A stretch of DNA of 64,000 nt from Pholiota molesta (GCA_014925825.1 JACGCK010000042.1:62001-126000), one strand, 5' to 3'. Shown: positions 1 through 12,740, counted from the stretch's first letter. The notes: generated by a model from the letters alone, not told the origin. Program-made: numbers and translations.

Positions 1-785
1 GAAATCTTTCTGACGCGCAGGCACGGGACTTGCGTCGTCGATCACCTGGACAATAGTTTTGGGATGTTTCCGCCAGGGAGGGATCCAGAAGTTGGTACGT
101 TGGATTGGGATGCTCCCCGAGGACGTGTAGATGAATATTTCGACATCAGGGGTACTTTGGGCCGCGGAAAGTACGTTCTTGGTGCCTTCGACATTGACAA
201 GTGAAGAACGCTGAACGAAAGATGCATGTCGTTCATAATAACGAAGAATTGCGACTGTATGGAAAACAGTAATTCCTTTGATCGACGAGGCGATTGGCCA
301 TTCGGCATTGAATGCTGCGCGCAGTAATTCTGGGTCTCGAATATCCGCAGCTACAAAAGAAACCTCTTCGGCGTGAATGTCCTTGCGAGTGGGCCTTCGA
401 ATGTCGACAATGCGAATGTTCACTGGATTCTCTCCACGTGAAATAAGGTGTCGGATAATCCAACCACCTACCAGGCCTGTGCAGTTATATTTGTTTGAAT
501 TAATTGAGAAGTCCAATTGAATGAGGGAGCAAAATCAGCACCTGAGCCCCCAACGATAATATAGCGTCGCCCAGTGGGCGGGGGAAGGTGAGGCCGCGTG
601 TCCAAAGGCTTGTCCTGGACCTCCAATGCAGCGGTTCGTATTTGTTCAACTGTCCAGCGGTGAGGGGAGAGTCTAAGAGCGTCCTTAGGTACGATAGTGA
701 TTCCTCTATTGATATGCCACACCCAGAGTGTAAGAACGCCGAAGACGCCCGGGATGGCCAAAAGTGCTAGAAGTGAGGTGGGCAT
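1..785 (-). CDS. 3-beta-hydroxysteroid dehydrogenase / NAD-dependent epimerase family protein (partial, 3' end beyond window)
   Basis: Two exons are visible: 785-542 and 476-1, with a 65-nt GT-AG intron at 541-477. Spliced, the protein opens with one hydrophobic membrane segment (about residues 4-24), a linker, then a Rossmann nucleotide-binding loop spanning the intron (IIVGGSGLVGGWIIRHL). It continues through a DIR..D acidic strand end, FHTVAILRYYERH and IYTSSGS. This order is that of the 3Beta_HSD / sterol-4-alpha-carboxylate 3-dehydrogenase (Erg26-like) family of extended SDRs, which oxidise 3-hydroxy sterols with NAD(P). The YxxxK catalytic pair would lie beyond base 1, so activity cannot be judged. 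An N-terminal membrane anchor suggests an ER protein. Whether it is Erg26 itself or a lineage-specific relative is open. Confidence 0.85.
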
Positions 786-1579
786 GATGGGGGTGAAAAT
801 TTCGCGTCAGCGGTTGCCCTTTGCTGAAATGGTAAAGGCGGAAATAAGTTGTGGGCTTTCAGAATATGCGGACGGTTGGACACGCCGCGATGAAATGACT
901 TTCGTTCGTGTGCGACATATGGCATGATGTTGGCATGATGGATCTCTCATCTTACACACAGCGTGTTGTATTTATAAACCGATCTGACACGTCCAAATTC
1001 GCACTGCATTCTGCCGACCCATTACAATGTTCTCCTAAGGCTAGGCCCTTATCAAAGTAGGGTTATATATAAAGTAAATGTGGGCAGAAGTTTGAATCAC
1101 ATAACAGTGAACATGTACATCAAACATGATGGCGAAATGCAACCTTATGTTTCTGCATGGAAGTTTAAGGGTATCTGAATCGATTAAATATAGCATATCA
1201 ATGCCAAATGATTGAAAAGGAAGTAAGTACTTTGCCAGAATGCAAAGGAGGCGGTATCAGCAGTAAACAGGCTCATTCATGTTATGAGATGCATCCTCCG
1301 AGGAAGATCCGCTCTGGTTCTCACTGAGTTCTCAACTAACATGCAATCAAATCCCATGATCGCGAATGAGACTTGGCAATTCAATGTGAACTTCTATCTG
1401 CGCCCTCAGTGATGCTTTTCTTTCAATGAACATAGCCTTATCGTACCTCGTCTTACAGTGCCATTCCCAGTAAGTATCTGTTGAGGTATTGATTTCATCG
1501 CAATGGCTGTGATGTGCTAATAATACTATGGTATAAAGTGTCCGTCGCTGCTACTACGCATCCGATCAATCTGACCCTA
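786..1579. other. Intergenic, no gene seen
   Basis: AT-rich spacer between two divergently transcribed genes. It holds a TATA-like run at about 1064-1073 but no ORF with a recognisable product. Confidence 0.5.
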
Positions 1580-3358
1580 ATGACTACAGCGACCAGCCCG
1601 GAAGCGCTCGCTGCAGCCTTCTACTCGCTTGCCTCTATCAACCATAGAGTGAATGTCAATGCAGGTATGCCCACAACTTTTAGGGAGATTCGAAAAATAA
1701 ACCTCTTTGTGGAATAGTTGCGAGTCTGACATGGATTACCTATGATATCGTTACTTGTCTTGATGATGAAGTTAGTGGTCAATGATATTCATGCCCTGTA
1801 GTTAACAAAATTACGTCAGATTGAGCTTATTTGGAAGACGCGATGGACCATTCCGAAGACGCTCTATATCACCCTAAGATACTATGCGCCTCTTTGGCTA
1901 ATGTGAGTGTTGTGGGCCTTAATCAAACGCTCTCGCCGCTGTTGACTACCTACTGCTAGGTATCAAACAATAATACATTGTAAGTGCCAAGCTTGCCTTT
2001 GGGTTCTGGGTGTCATCTAATATCTCTTTGAAATAGTGACTCCGGGGGATAAGCTGTCAAAACTTGTACGTCACGTTTATTTGATGATTGCATTGGGAGT
2101 ATACTTAATCATATACCAGAGGTAATAACTGGCGTACTCATATTTTCGCGTCTGATAACCTTTGAAAAGTTGTGAGACCTTTCCGCCGCTTCAGGCAATG
2201 TAAGCCCCCTCAGAAATATACCAGGAGGGAGTTCTAACGACAACAACAGCGGACCAGTTTTTCTCTGGATCCTTGTAGATACGATTATGATGCTCCGAAT
2301 CCGAGCACTTTACCGGGAGCAGAGATCAAGTATGTTTGCCCGTTTCTTGTAGGATGGATACTACTAAGAAATCCCTCTTAAAAAGTCGTCTTCTCGATAT
2401 TATTTTTCTTGTTTGGTAAGAGTTCACGCCCATCTCGAATATAATCACGCTGATGGGGTATTCTCTAAGCCACTGCTAGTGTAGGGAATACAATACACCC
2501 TCTTTGTTTTACACTTACGATTGACTTCGCAACTATCAGGTCGCCATTCCCATCACGATTTATTGCTTTCGACTCTCGCGACCAATCCCCGCTCCGCCGC
2601 CCTTTGACCAAATCGCTGGATGTCTAGTCCTCCAAATTGATTGGAATAAAATGGACAATGCCAAAGCTGCTGTGTATGTAATGTGCTTATCTTTCTTGGA
2701 TGATCCACTCGCTGATCTGCTGTGTACATGGTTCCTAGGATATCAATCATATTGCTCAATATACTCTACCTTCTGTTAACTCTGCACAAGTTCATTGAAA
2801 GTGTTCGACTATTGAAAACACCGAAACTGAGCTCGATTTATACCATTTTCGTCGGAGAGGGAGTGGCATATTTTATTGGTTGCGTTTGTAAATAAAAGAT
2901 TCTCTCTATGCTAGTTCCTTTTGCTTATGAATTTTAATACCCAGCCATAAATGCGGTCGATATCGTGTTTTCTAGTGGAGGCCCGGGGCTCTTCCCCTTT
3001 GTGGACCTTGCCCAATTGTAGGTCTTATTTTACAATGTTCCTTTGCCTATGACTGACAGTTTAACAGCTGGCTGGCAGCATATTACAGCTACGCAGTACG
3101 TTCTTCAGTCGCAAACATATATAACGTCTATTTATTTCCTTAATTTAGGGATGTCATCTCATCTTACACCTGCGCAGCGTCAATTCTTCGCTCAGCGCGT
3201 TATCAAGTTTTACGGACTGCGGGGATCTCGAAATGCGATTCAAACCAATTTCAGCAACCAGTCCATCACGAACCACGACAAACTTGCATTCCACATCGCA
3301 AGACTTGGATGGTCCGATCTATGAACTGAGTTCGTATAACGGTCCCAAAGCTGTTTGA
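1580..3358 (+). CDS. DUF6533 domain multi-pass membrane protein (copy 1)
   Basis: A gene of about ten small exons. The first exon starts at ATG 1580 and reads MTTATSPEALAAAFYSLASI. Splicing 1632-1728 out joins it to SLTWITYDIVTCLDDE, then IELIWKTRWTIPKTLYI and RYYAPLWLM. This is the N-terminal DUF6533 signature (YD..xxLDDE.xLIWK..W). Later exons give IMMLRIRALYREQR, PITIYCFRLSRPIPAPPPFD, ILLNILYLLLTLHKF, IYTIFVGEGVAYF, and a polar tail ending DLDGPIYELSSYNGPKAV then TGA. Several exons are hydrophobic, consistent with about seven membrane helices. The family has no known biochemical function. A close paralog lies at 7985-9811 in the same orientation with matching exon structure. I saw no in-frame break in the exons I could join, so I treat it as intact. 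Confidence 0.8.
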
Positions 3359-6300
3359 AGTCATGTTCGTAGTGAAGATAGGATTTTACATCTGAATATG
3401 CCTGGGAGTATATGATAAGCCTTTGTCCTCGATTGTAAAATTATTGTAAGCGCCCTTCTGGCGCTTGTAAAGCCTACTGGCTGTGTTGTATTTATCGACG
3501 GTTCAGCTAACTATATACATTATGTTTTTTTTTTTTTTTGCAAAAAAATATTGTAGTGGCGACGGGCATTGGTTTCTTTTTTTTTTGGCGCGACCCAGCG
3601 TGGCATTGACATTATTGCACTGGCGTGCGTCGGCGTGCGTCAGCGCGCACTGGTCGCGGCGTACCGACCCCACATGCTGATTCCTGAGATGTGAACATGT
3701 GACTTCAACAATTTTAATCAACAATTGACAATTGAACGAGTTTGACCTCGTCTCCAGACTCTCCACAGCTCTCCACCAGCCATTCGCTGTCCCCGGCCTT
3801 TCATCCCATCTACCTTCTCTCTCTTAATTGCATGGATTTCTGAACAACCAATGAGGGACTCACGCGCAGTGTGCCAAGGCATGCGTGTGAGAGTGGCTGC
3901 TGAGCGCTGACGTTGCACGTAGAGTCTGAATCTTACCATAGGCACCGCGGCAATGCCAGCTTTGCTAGATGCATGATTCGGATTCCAGGACTTCGAACTT
4001 CGTAACGCAGCAGACAGTGCACGGGAAATGGCTCATCGAAGGTAACTTCGTGCCTTCCTTCATATCGTCTGCACTCAGTCCTGACTCTCAGCGCAGTATA
4101 ACCTTCATGTCCAATCTGGCCTGTTTTCTAGACCTTCCACATATATGCTGGTGCAAACGGAACCAGTGTAGTCCTGCTTTCCACATGCGATGGGGCAGTT
4201 GTGGCAGGGGTATGACCTAACAGTTCGCCAGAACGTACACACTCCCAGCAAGCCGAGAGGCGAGTCCTCTTGTTACAGGCGATTTGAGCTCACTCCTGGG
4301 CTCGTCGTCTGCTTAAATACTCGCATAATAGTTTTCTGACGTCTTTAAGGGCACAGCATCTTCTCTGCCTCCCTTACTCCGAGATTGCTTGCACTGCTTG
4401 CCCTCTGCCTACCAATATTACCTCTAGCCTCCGCCGCGCTTCAATGCGCATTCTGCGGCTTCCTTCACGGCGGATTACAACGCGCTGGTATGTCCTCCCT
4501 GCCCGCCGGATGTCATGGCGACATGGACAATGTCGGCGTGGCCACTGACAGCGGCACTATGCCATCCCACACTCTAGCGTGCATCCGGCGTGGCTTTGCA
4601 TCTAGCGTGTACCCAGTGCGGGGAGCGTGTACCCATTGCAAACCCTGGGCTCTGCTTCATCCACTCGCGAGCTTGAAAGTCCACGAAGGCAAGTTTCATC
4701 TATGCACGCGGCTTGAGCTCAGGCCTGGGCTCGTCGCGCGTTTCAATGATCGCCGTGAATTTTGCTGATGGTTTTTCTTTTCGTTACTTTGCTATCATCT
4801 TCGATGCGCCATGTATTGCCTTCACTCAAGCTCAGGCGAGTGGAGACAGATGTCCGGGCGTTATCTACCAACCACTATCGTGGGATTCATTTGGTCTTGT
4901 CTAATGTAGATCTCCCTCTCCACCACGTCCATCTGCGCATCAATCCGCAATTTGTACTTACATCCTACCAAGCCGTCTCCATTTAACTTGCCCAACCCCA
5001 CCTTCCGCCTTGGTGGCCGCCCTTCTCCGCATTGAATATTGAATCCGAAATTCGATCAAACGAGACACTATCTGCCCCAGCTGCCTACCTCGTCGCCCTC
5101 GCCAGTCTCCGTCTCCAACCGCCCGGCGCTCTTGCGCGATGGTGATTTGGCGATGTACAACACATGCGCCGCTACCTCTCGCAGTCAGACGGGCTTTACT
5201 TGCCCACCGCATTCGCCAGCCGCCCAGCTACCCGTCCACAAGCTAGGTCCACTGGCGTCCGCATCCGTCGCATCTCGTGTCGAGCACAACGAATAGCAAG
5301 AGGATAGACAGCTCCACGAAAGCGAAAGACGAGGCGGCAGATTGGAACACTTACACACGACGGCCAACGATGGACAAGGTATGCGAGGCGGTCGATGGCC
5401 AACGAGGTGACGGATGGGATGGCGGTCGACAGTCAACGGACGGGGTGACGGCTAAGGCAATTTGCCGGCCGTGTCTGTTCACCAATGGTGGACCGGCCGG
5501 GGCCGTCCCAATCGCGAACGAGCGCGTTCGGTCGTTCGCCCACATTCGGCCGCCTACCTCTTCCGTTTCTGGTTCAAGGAAGAACGAACTCGCGCTCGCT
5601 GGCCCATAGTCACCTCTTTACCTCTATCACCTGAGCGCCCTTGTTTACCCACCTTAGGCTCGTCGCCGCCCACAGTCTTGGCGTCGGTCCAGCGATCCAC
5701 TACCTGTTTCCGGCCTGCTCTCGCCCCAGTAGCTCAACCGCTCTGCTACTCGCTTCCGCGGGAATTTTAGCAGCTACAAGAGCCTGGTTCATGATGAGAT
5801 AGCCACATGCGGGCAACACGACGACATGGAGAGCTCATCGCCGCTGCTCGCGAATGGGCCGTGCACTTTCTACCGAGGGTGAAAATGACGGTGAGATCTC
5901 TAATATAGGACGAGGAAGGAGCGGAGCTACTTATGCTACTGCCGCCGGCGAATTTCGTCTTCGTATTTGCCGCCGCCCCAGAATGACAGCAATGATGCCA
6001 GTGGTGCCGTTGTAACCGCACGTTGTCGGGACACCTTTCCCCGCGATCGCCGCTACTGGGCGCCTGTGCTCAGCTCTGCATTTATCCAAGTCTGCTGATC
6101 TCCACCTCATCCGCGCCATGCCGACCGCACGTTGACTTACTGCATGCCCCAACACTTACTTTCGACGTCGAAGCCGCATCGGCTATCCATAGCACCGCCT
6201 TCTGTGAACTTGTTTTCGATTGCCATGTCTCCCTCGCATTTGGTCTGCATGTATACCTATCCGTCTGATCATGGCTGTGCTGTTGGACTTATCTCTTTCG

Positions 6301-6984
6301 CCGTCAACAAAGGATTCCCGCTGAATTCGCATTTTAACGCTGGGCAGTCGTTCGAGGGCTTCTTTCTTTTTGATATATGCCTGTTTTCACCAGGCTGAGA
6401 TTCAATTGCGCACTCAAGAAGGGACTATAAAGTATACGATATATCTTCATGCAATACGGAGACATCTTCTCTGACACTGTTAAACGCGTCTCGTGCTCAG
6501 AGGTAAAGCTGTTCCTAAGGATCAGTCGATCATGTTCCGTCTAGAATTCGATTCCTTTGCCACTGCTTTGGTAGCAGCGGAACACTATGTGTGTGGAACA
6601 CTATGTGCGACCTAAGTGCGAACATAGTAAGAAACGATGCCAGAGATAGACAAGGCGCCGGGATCTTTCCGTGGCTGGAGTGTATGCACTGTCTAGGTAT
6701 ATTTCTGATGCATCATGCAGTTGTACATGCCGTGTATGATGATCAGAGTAAGGTTGCAAAAAATTGGGACAGTTTCACATGAGGTATCGTTCGATTGGTA
6801 TTTCTCGCTTACCTCGCTTATGCTCGTGTAGTGATCCTGCCCTTTACCATCAGGATATACATGATTAGATAGAGTACATATCTGTACATATGATTAGATA
6901 GTGGACCACAGACCGTTTTCCGGCCGCAATCCATGCATATTACCGCCCGTCTCAGCCCGTCTCCGGTAAGCTTATGGTAGATCC

Positions 6985-7160
6985 TCTTGGCCGCTAAGCC
7001 ATTAGCTCGCAGTCCAGCACGAACCCCGCCCGCGCGCTCTCCCCGCGCCCCGCTGACGCCAAGCCCACGCGAATACCGAAGGCGACGCGGGCGCCGGCAT
7101 CCCCGCCGTCCAGCACCGCCCCCACGCCGCACCTCAACGGGGCCAGTCACAGCCCTGGCG
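6985..7160. other. GC-rich island, possible gene fragment
   Basis: About 170 bases of very high GC sit in AT-rich surroundings. On the minus strand one frame reads smoothly (GAVLDGGDAGARVAFGIRVG) in coding-like composition, with no start, splice partner or recognisable family. It looks like a stray exon-sized fragment rather than a gene. I cannot name a source gene. Confidence 0.25.
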
Positions 7161-7744
7161 CCGAGCTTTCAGGGTGTGGGCAACTCTACAGATTCCATAT
7201 GGCTACTATGTTTAAACACAGAATATTGACTGCTGGGGCCACCTTCAGACAGGCCCGCCGGTCTCTCGGGGGGAGATAACGGCCACGGCGGGATGAGCGA
7301 TGAAGAATTTAATTTTATACTCATCACGGGACAGTGGTGATTGCCGAATATCCTTAAGGGGGAATCGAGAAATACCAATCGAACCCGTACTCGTTTCACA
7401 TAATTGACTGAACATTTTGATACATCGAAGATCGAAGAACATCCCCAGTGAGAGCTGTTTCTGGGTAGATTTGGGCGATTCCGCTTAAGTCGGGAGACCA
7501 AGAAATAAATATATCCACACAGCGGTGTTGCCTTCTTACTGGGGATATTCAGAATTACCCAGATGGGAAAAACCACCAGACTGTGCAGATACATTTGCAT
7601 CCTTCCTGTCTCAGTTGTAAATACTTCATCGGAATGGATTCAAAGGAGATTCAATCAGCGGTAATATAACTAATATCATCTGAGTACGTATTATAGAGGT
7701 TACATTCCGCAAGGAATCATGATTTCGGTGTGTGCATGCTACAG

Positions 7745-7815
7745 TACACTGCTCACTAGCGCTCACTGGCAGTGCTCGGCCGCCAACGCCTCTCAGCGCT
7801 CAGCGCTCAGCGCCC
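7745..7815. repeat. AGCGCTCA short tandem/palindromic repeat
   Basis: The tract repeats AGCGCTCA-type units, ending with three near-perfect tandem copies (TCAGCGCTCAGCGCTCAGCG). AGCGCT is itself a palindrome. The same unit recurs at 57540-57560 and once at about 33791-33801. No flanking coding sequence is disturbed. Confidence 0.6.
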
Positions 7816-7984
7816 ATTGCTTGATGTAGTTCTTTCAAAGCCTACGGTGTTCAGATATATTCTTCACATTGCAATGCCGGTCATCATCTAGTAATAACCC
7901 TACACTTTTATGGTATAAGTTAACCATTGATCGTCAAAGACCCGCTGATCTGTGAGCCTATTAAGCAAAGCAAAACTCACCTCA

Positions 7985-9811
7985 ATGACTGCACTCCTTG
8001 ACCCAGACGTGTTAGCTGCGGAGTTTCAGCTGCTCGCCTCGGTAAACCGTAGAGTGAATATCAATGCAGGTATGTGGATATCAATCATGGCTGTTGGGAA
8101 GTCCTACAAATCTCTTCAACATAGTCGCTAGTTTGACTTGGATTACCTACGATATAATCATTTGTCTTGATGACGAGGTTAGTGCGAGTTCTATAACACT
8201 TATCGTCCTTACCTAGTGGTTACTCGCGCGACATTAGATTGAACTTATCTGGAAGACGCGATGGACTATTCCAAAGGTGCTCTATATCATAACACGATAT
8301 TTTGCGCCCCTTTGGTTAATGTAAGTGTAGGAGATCTCTTTCTCGCACGGCTTCTGACTAGTTTTCCACTAGGTATGAAGTGATCATACATAGTAGGTTA
8401 CCGTCGAGCTTGCTTTGGATTCATTTCTGGGCTAAAGCTAAAGTTTCACTTATTTTTGCAATAGTGACTCCAGGAAATAAACTTTCAAAACTTGTACGTC
8501 CAGCCCAACTTACATCGGCATAGTATGCATACTTAACCATGTACCAGAGGCATGAGTGGAAAGACTTGTCATTTCTGCATCTCGTACTGACAGTTGAGAC
8601 AGTTGTAAATCCTTTCCAGCGATTGAGGCGATGTAAGTCTCCCTCAGAAACATTACAGGATATAATTCTAAAAACCCGAGAAATAACAGGGGACCCACCT
8701 TTCTCGAGATCATCGTGGATATGATTATGATTCTCCGTATTCGGGCGCTTTACCGGGAGCAGCGATCAAGTATGGGTTTTGTATTCTATTTTGAAAAGGA
8801 TACTCAATGACACCCGTCGCAAAAGTTGTATTCACGATGTTGTTTGCTTGGTTCGGTGAGCAGATCTCAGACCTTCAATACAATATGAAATCTTACCGAT
8901 ACGTTGCTCCCTAAGTCAGCGCCAGTGTATGTCATACAACACCTCCTGTACTGTGTTGCGCCCCTGACTAACCAAGCCCTTTAATGATTAGGTGGGCATC
9001 CCTATCACGATCTATTGTTTTCGGCTTGCAAGGCCTGTTCCCGCTCCGCCACCCTTTGACCAAATTGCTGGATGTCTCACCCTTCAAGTTGATTGGCAAA
9101 AAATACAAATATCCAAATTCCCTGTGCATGTAACGTGTCGTTTATCTTGGATGATCAATCACTAACCTATATGCGTGGTTCTTAGGATATCATTCATATT
9201 GCTCAATATACTTTTCCTCGGGTTGACACTTCATAAATTCATCGGAAGTGTTCGTTCAATGCACGTCCGGATAAATTTCAGCTCTATGTACACCATTTTT
9301 GTTGGAGAGGGCATCGCATATTTTGTCGGTTGCATCGGTAAATTCCCAGTTAAATCTTGTGCGCATTTCTTAGCTCATGAAGTTTCCCTAGTATTAAACG
9401 CACTTGATAGTGCATTTTCTAGTGGAAAACCTGATCTATTCCCATATGTGGACCTTTCCCAAATGTAGGTAATATTTCGAAACATTGATTTGTTGATAAT
9501 TGACGATCTCTCAGCTGGATTGGAGCATATTACAGTTATGCGGTACGTTTGCAAACCTCAGATACAAAGACCGATCAACCTTTCTAATTCTATAGTTTAA
9601 TGTTTAGGGATGTCACCTTATCTTGAACCTACGCCGCTTCAATTCCTCGCTAGGCACAATGTCAAGCTTTCTCGACTGTAGGGAATTCGAAATGCGATTC
9701 AGAACAATACCAGCAACCCACTGCGACGATGTTTACAGCAGTTCCGCATCACAAACGTTAGATGGTCCAATCTACGAACTGAATTCATTTGACATTCCCA
9801 AGGCTGTTTGA
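7985..9811 (+). CDS. DUF6533 domain multi-pass membrane protein (copy 2)
   Basis: Paralog of the 1580-3358 gene. It starts MTALLDPDVLAAEFQLLASV. After the first intron it reads SLTWITYDIIICLDDE, then IELIWKTRWTIPKVLYII, RYFAPLWLM and HLTPGNKLSKL. The middle exons give IMILRIRALYREQR, PITIYCFRLARPVPAPPPFD, FILLNILFLGLTLHKFIGSV and MYTIFVGEGIAYFVG. The last exons give SSGKPDLFPYVDLSQM, AYYSYAGCHLILNLR and a polar cytoplasm-like tail ending PIYELNSFDIPKAV. Exon borders match the first copy, while the introns are only loosely alike, so the duplication is not recent. It is probably a seven-helix surface protein of unknown role. The next feature 3' is a permease relic on the other strand. Confidence 0.82.
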
Positions 9812-9939
9812 AGTCATGTGCGTAGTGGGGATAGGATTTTGTGTAGCCAGGTTTTTTAGCTGGAATTGCACGATTGAAGGAAACGAATAGGAATCCGCGA
9901 TACCGCGATAGTCTTTTGGAATAAATGACGTACATATAG

Positions 9940-10830
9940 ACAGCTCAAACAAAACGACGAAGCGCTCGCAGTGGCGCCTTCGAAAGCATTCGTGAGATTG
10001 TGGGGATTGTCGACCTTTATATATGTTCAGCCAAGGCCACGAACCCAGTGATGACGACGATGAGGAGCATGAGGATCTCAATCAGGCCTAGAAAGTTGAG
10101 AAGGCGCAGACCCCGTTTGAGCGCTACTCCATGCAGGAGAAGGTGCAGGCGAAGGGCGAAGGTGATTTAAATGAAGCCGATGAGTCGGAGTGTCCAACAT
10201 CCGGGACTGTCATTAGCGGCGAGCAAGATGTACTCTGAGTGTACAAAGCAGTTACCGGCTGCACACGCCGGAGAGAGATAAGATGTAAGTATATACGTGG
10301 CTATGTGATTTGAAAGAGCAAGAATACGGACCCAATTAACTCCTTTCGCGGGAAATACTCGATGTGATGAGAAATTTGAGTATCTGATGATGTATTCGAC
10401 GTGATTCCTCTCTCCTGTGTCCTTGGAAACTACGTCCACACAAATGTTAGATATCATAGATCTTAGAAAATAGAAGTCAGGACGTACCGACTCCCAAAGA
10501 ATGTATTTCTGCATTCCGGCAGAGCGCCAATCACTCACATAAATCTATCCCCATGTCAACTTCATGTATCGAAAGGAAGCAGCAAGATTCTCGTAATGAT
10601 AGTCCAAAACTTCCACTAAAATTCAATACTGAACTCGGCGTCGCGAAAACACTGCGCGTAAAGCACGGTCAGGCAAAGGGATATTGATGGGTTGAGAACG
10701 CAGGACTCACCTTATACCAATGATACAACACGGCAGACAAGACACAATTTGACGGCGTTCACGATTCGATACGACGTCTTCGGGGTGAAAGTTGATGCAT
10801 GATGCCGCCATCGGGCACTACTTCAACGTT
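9940..10830 (-). pseudogene. Relic of Mup1-like amino-acid permease (N-terminal half)
   Basis: The minus strand matches, in the same order, the N-terminal half of the intact permease at 13855-15879. It shares a first-exon stretch near 10760-10830, the block ending EYILLAANDSPGCWTLRLIG (intact copy: EYILLAANVNPGRWTLRLVG), and the stretch around 9955-10080 that in the intact gene encodes a helix ending ITGFVALGG. Frames shift between segments, splice sites are lost and the C-terminal half is absent. The remaining open frame at 10167-10538 covers only fragments. I call it a dead partial copy. Confidence 0.8.
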
Positions 10831-11681
10831 TCAACGTCAACGCTCAACATTCCAAGAGTCAGCTGGCGGAAATCGGAAAGCGTAGACGAGCAATGAGCGA
10901 GCAAGAATGTGAGCATCTCACATAGGAATTGGAGACGATGAATACCTTCGTCCCTATCCTCATATGCTTCTGCGCCACGCCTCGCCCACGTACAACTTGA
11001 AAACATCGCGGACCACCCACATAAGACCGATGACAAATGCGTGTAGAAACCGAGAATGGTGCAAGGAGGTTGAACGTGGACGGCCGCAGGCAGCAGAACA
11101 CGAGCTTTTGGTTGGCTTTTGGAAAGCTTCCGGTCATTATTCTCAGCGATGAACGTATTGTTACGTAATCTTCAAAAGAGTCGAAGGCCACGTGAATGAC
11201 GGCGAGAGTCCCTCCTATTCCAAACCAATTAAATCCTCCAGTTCTTGTCGAATGTTTAATCCTGCAGGGAGCTTCAACATGAAACGCTTCGCCCTGCTGG
11301 CACTGCTGATGTCAAATAGCATCGCTCTTACCTTTTTGCTCACGTCTACCTTCACTGAACGTAGCCACACAAACCTCACTATCCGGTACGTGTTACTCTA
11401 CTGTCCTATCGATATAACGATAAATTTCTGATCCATTCTCCAGTTTTCAGTGAACTGAGCGGGCGTCGCACAGAGTAACACTTGTTAGTACAGCTCTGCA
11501 TTTATTTTCGTTATAGCTCTCAGTATCAATAAATTTGATCTTTTTGTGTTGAAAGTTCGATTTATTCAACATACTGGAATTCATAAAAGAACTTCAAACA
11601 GGGATCGGAACATTGGAATATCAAGAAATTGTGGACATGGCTACCATTGGACTCTTGCTCAAGATGAATTGATGAAGTTAA
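10831..11681. other. Intergenic, no gene seen
   Basis: Short overlapping open frames on both strands with no conserved motif. It separates the permease relic from the 3' end of the ice-binding protein gene. Confidence 0.45.
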
Positions 11682-12671
11682 TTATACAGGAGCATTGACT
11701 GTCGCTTTCCCTAAAGCAACAGCGGTCTGAGACAGAAGGCGGCCATTCACAGTCGCACCGGTGTTCAGTGTGATGGAGGTCGCACCCAGGATGATGCCGC
11801 TGACGACAGATGTTGTGCCAATGGTCACTGCACCGGAAACGACCCAGACGATATTCTTGGGGAGCGCGCCTCCAGCGAGGGTCACCTTGACGGCGGAAGC
11901 AGTATTGAGCGTGCCCGCGACTTGGAAGATCCAAGCTGATAAATTTAAAAAATGTTTGTCAGTCAATGCCTCAGAATAATATAATATTTCATCGATCAAT
12001 GATGGTGCGTACTGTCCAAGCTGGTCCCCGAAATAGTGATGTCACTGGCAATATTGACGCCCGTAGTCCACTTGTAGAGACCAGGCGCAAAGGTCAGCCC
12101 TCCAATACCTCCTAATAGTTCAGAAAACAGTGAGCTAATCTGAGCGTATGAATCGATGCATGAATACACACCGGCGCCGAGTCCAGTCGCAGTAGGATTT
12201 ATGCGTCCCTTGGCGTCATTGAACGCAGTGACGACTGCGTTGACGGAGGTAATAAGTGTTGCCGGAGTCGGGCTCTTATAGTCTGAGGCCAGTACTTGCC
12301 CCGTCACTTGGATAGACGATGAGAAGGTACCAGTTGGGCTGAGGATGAGCGAAAACCCAGTGACAAAGGTCGACGCCGCGGGACTAATGCCCACATTGCC
12401 CACTGCGCAGACATAAATTATCGAAGATTTTTACACAGAGATACAAGCATACGCACAGACGGCAGAGGGTGGGACGCTAGAAATACCTGAGCTGCCTAGG
12501 ATAGCAAAATTCCCTGCTGCCCCGAGAGCAACAGCAGCTGGCCCTGCGGCGAGGCAGCTTGACACGCTCTAAGGAAGTAAAATGATCATGTTAAAGTCAT
12601 CCTTTCAGTACGCTCATAGATCTCACCATCAATGCAATAGATGCAAGCTTGAGGAAAGTAATCGGAGACAT
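11682..12671 (-). CDS. Secreted ice-binding (antifreeze) protein, DUF3494 family
   Basis: ATG at 12671-12669, about six exons, stop at 11684-11682. The protein starts MSPITFLKLASIALM and, after the first intron, SVSSCLAAGP: a classic signal peptide. Next come AVALGAAGNFAILGSSGIS, VPPSAV, VGNVGISPAAST, a 'VNAVVTAFNDAKGRINPTAT' helix, IGGLTFAPGLYKW and DITISGTSLD. The C-terminal half is a run of short strands: WIFQVAGTLNTASAVKVTL, IVWVVSGAVTIGTTS, GIILGATSITLNTGATVNG, RLLSQTAVALGKATVNAPV. This is the DUF3494 beta-solenoid with its long capping helix. The family includes the ice-binding proteins of snow mold (Typhula) and many cold-adapted microbes, and the length (about 240-245 residues mature) is typical. 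Binding to ice is inferred from family. Some basidiomycete members may serve other extracellular roles. A clean TATA box lies 70 nt upstream. Confidence 0.93.
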
Positions 12672-12740
12672 TTCTGAGGTTGTTAATGAGGAGAAGCTTG
12701 AGAGAGATTAACTGAAGATTATACCTCTTTATCAGAGCCA

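Larger units (their letters stand above)
3359..7984. other. 4.6-kb stretch without a convincing gene
   Basis: The DNA between the two DUF6533 paralogs. It holds a poly-T/poly-A run (3524-3548), GC-rich simple sequence near 3590-3660, and a phrase 'gagctc..cctgggctcgtcg' present twice (about 4285-4312 and 4706-4735). A long GC-rich tract (about 4,380-5,760) has short open frames in all phases, with no conserved motif or plausible splice pattern. It may be decayed mobile or captured DNA. Confidence 0.45.

Noticed and set aside
4385..4768. 127-codon frame with a signal-peptide-like start
   Set aside because: The first 18 residues look like a secretion signal, but the remainder has no domain and the tract has many equally long frames in other phases. 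GC-rich DNA makes such frames by chance.
10167..10538. 123-codon minus-strand frame as a separate gene
   Set aside because: Its text is the permease in pieces: parts match two different exons of the intact permease in the right order, joined through what were introns.
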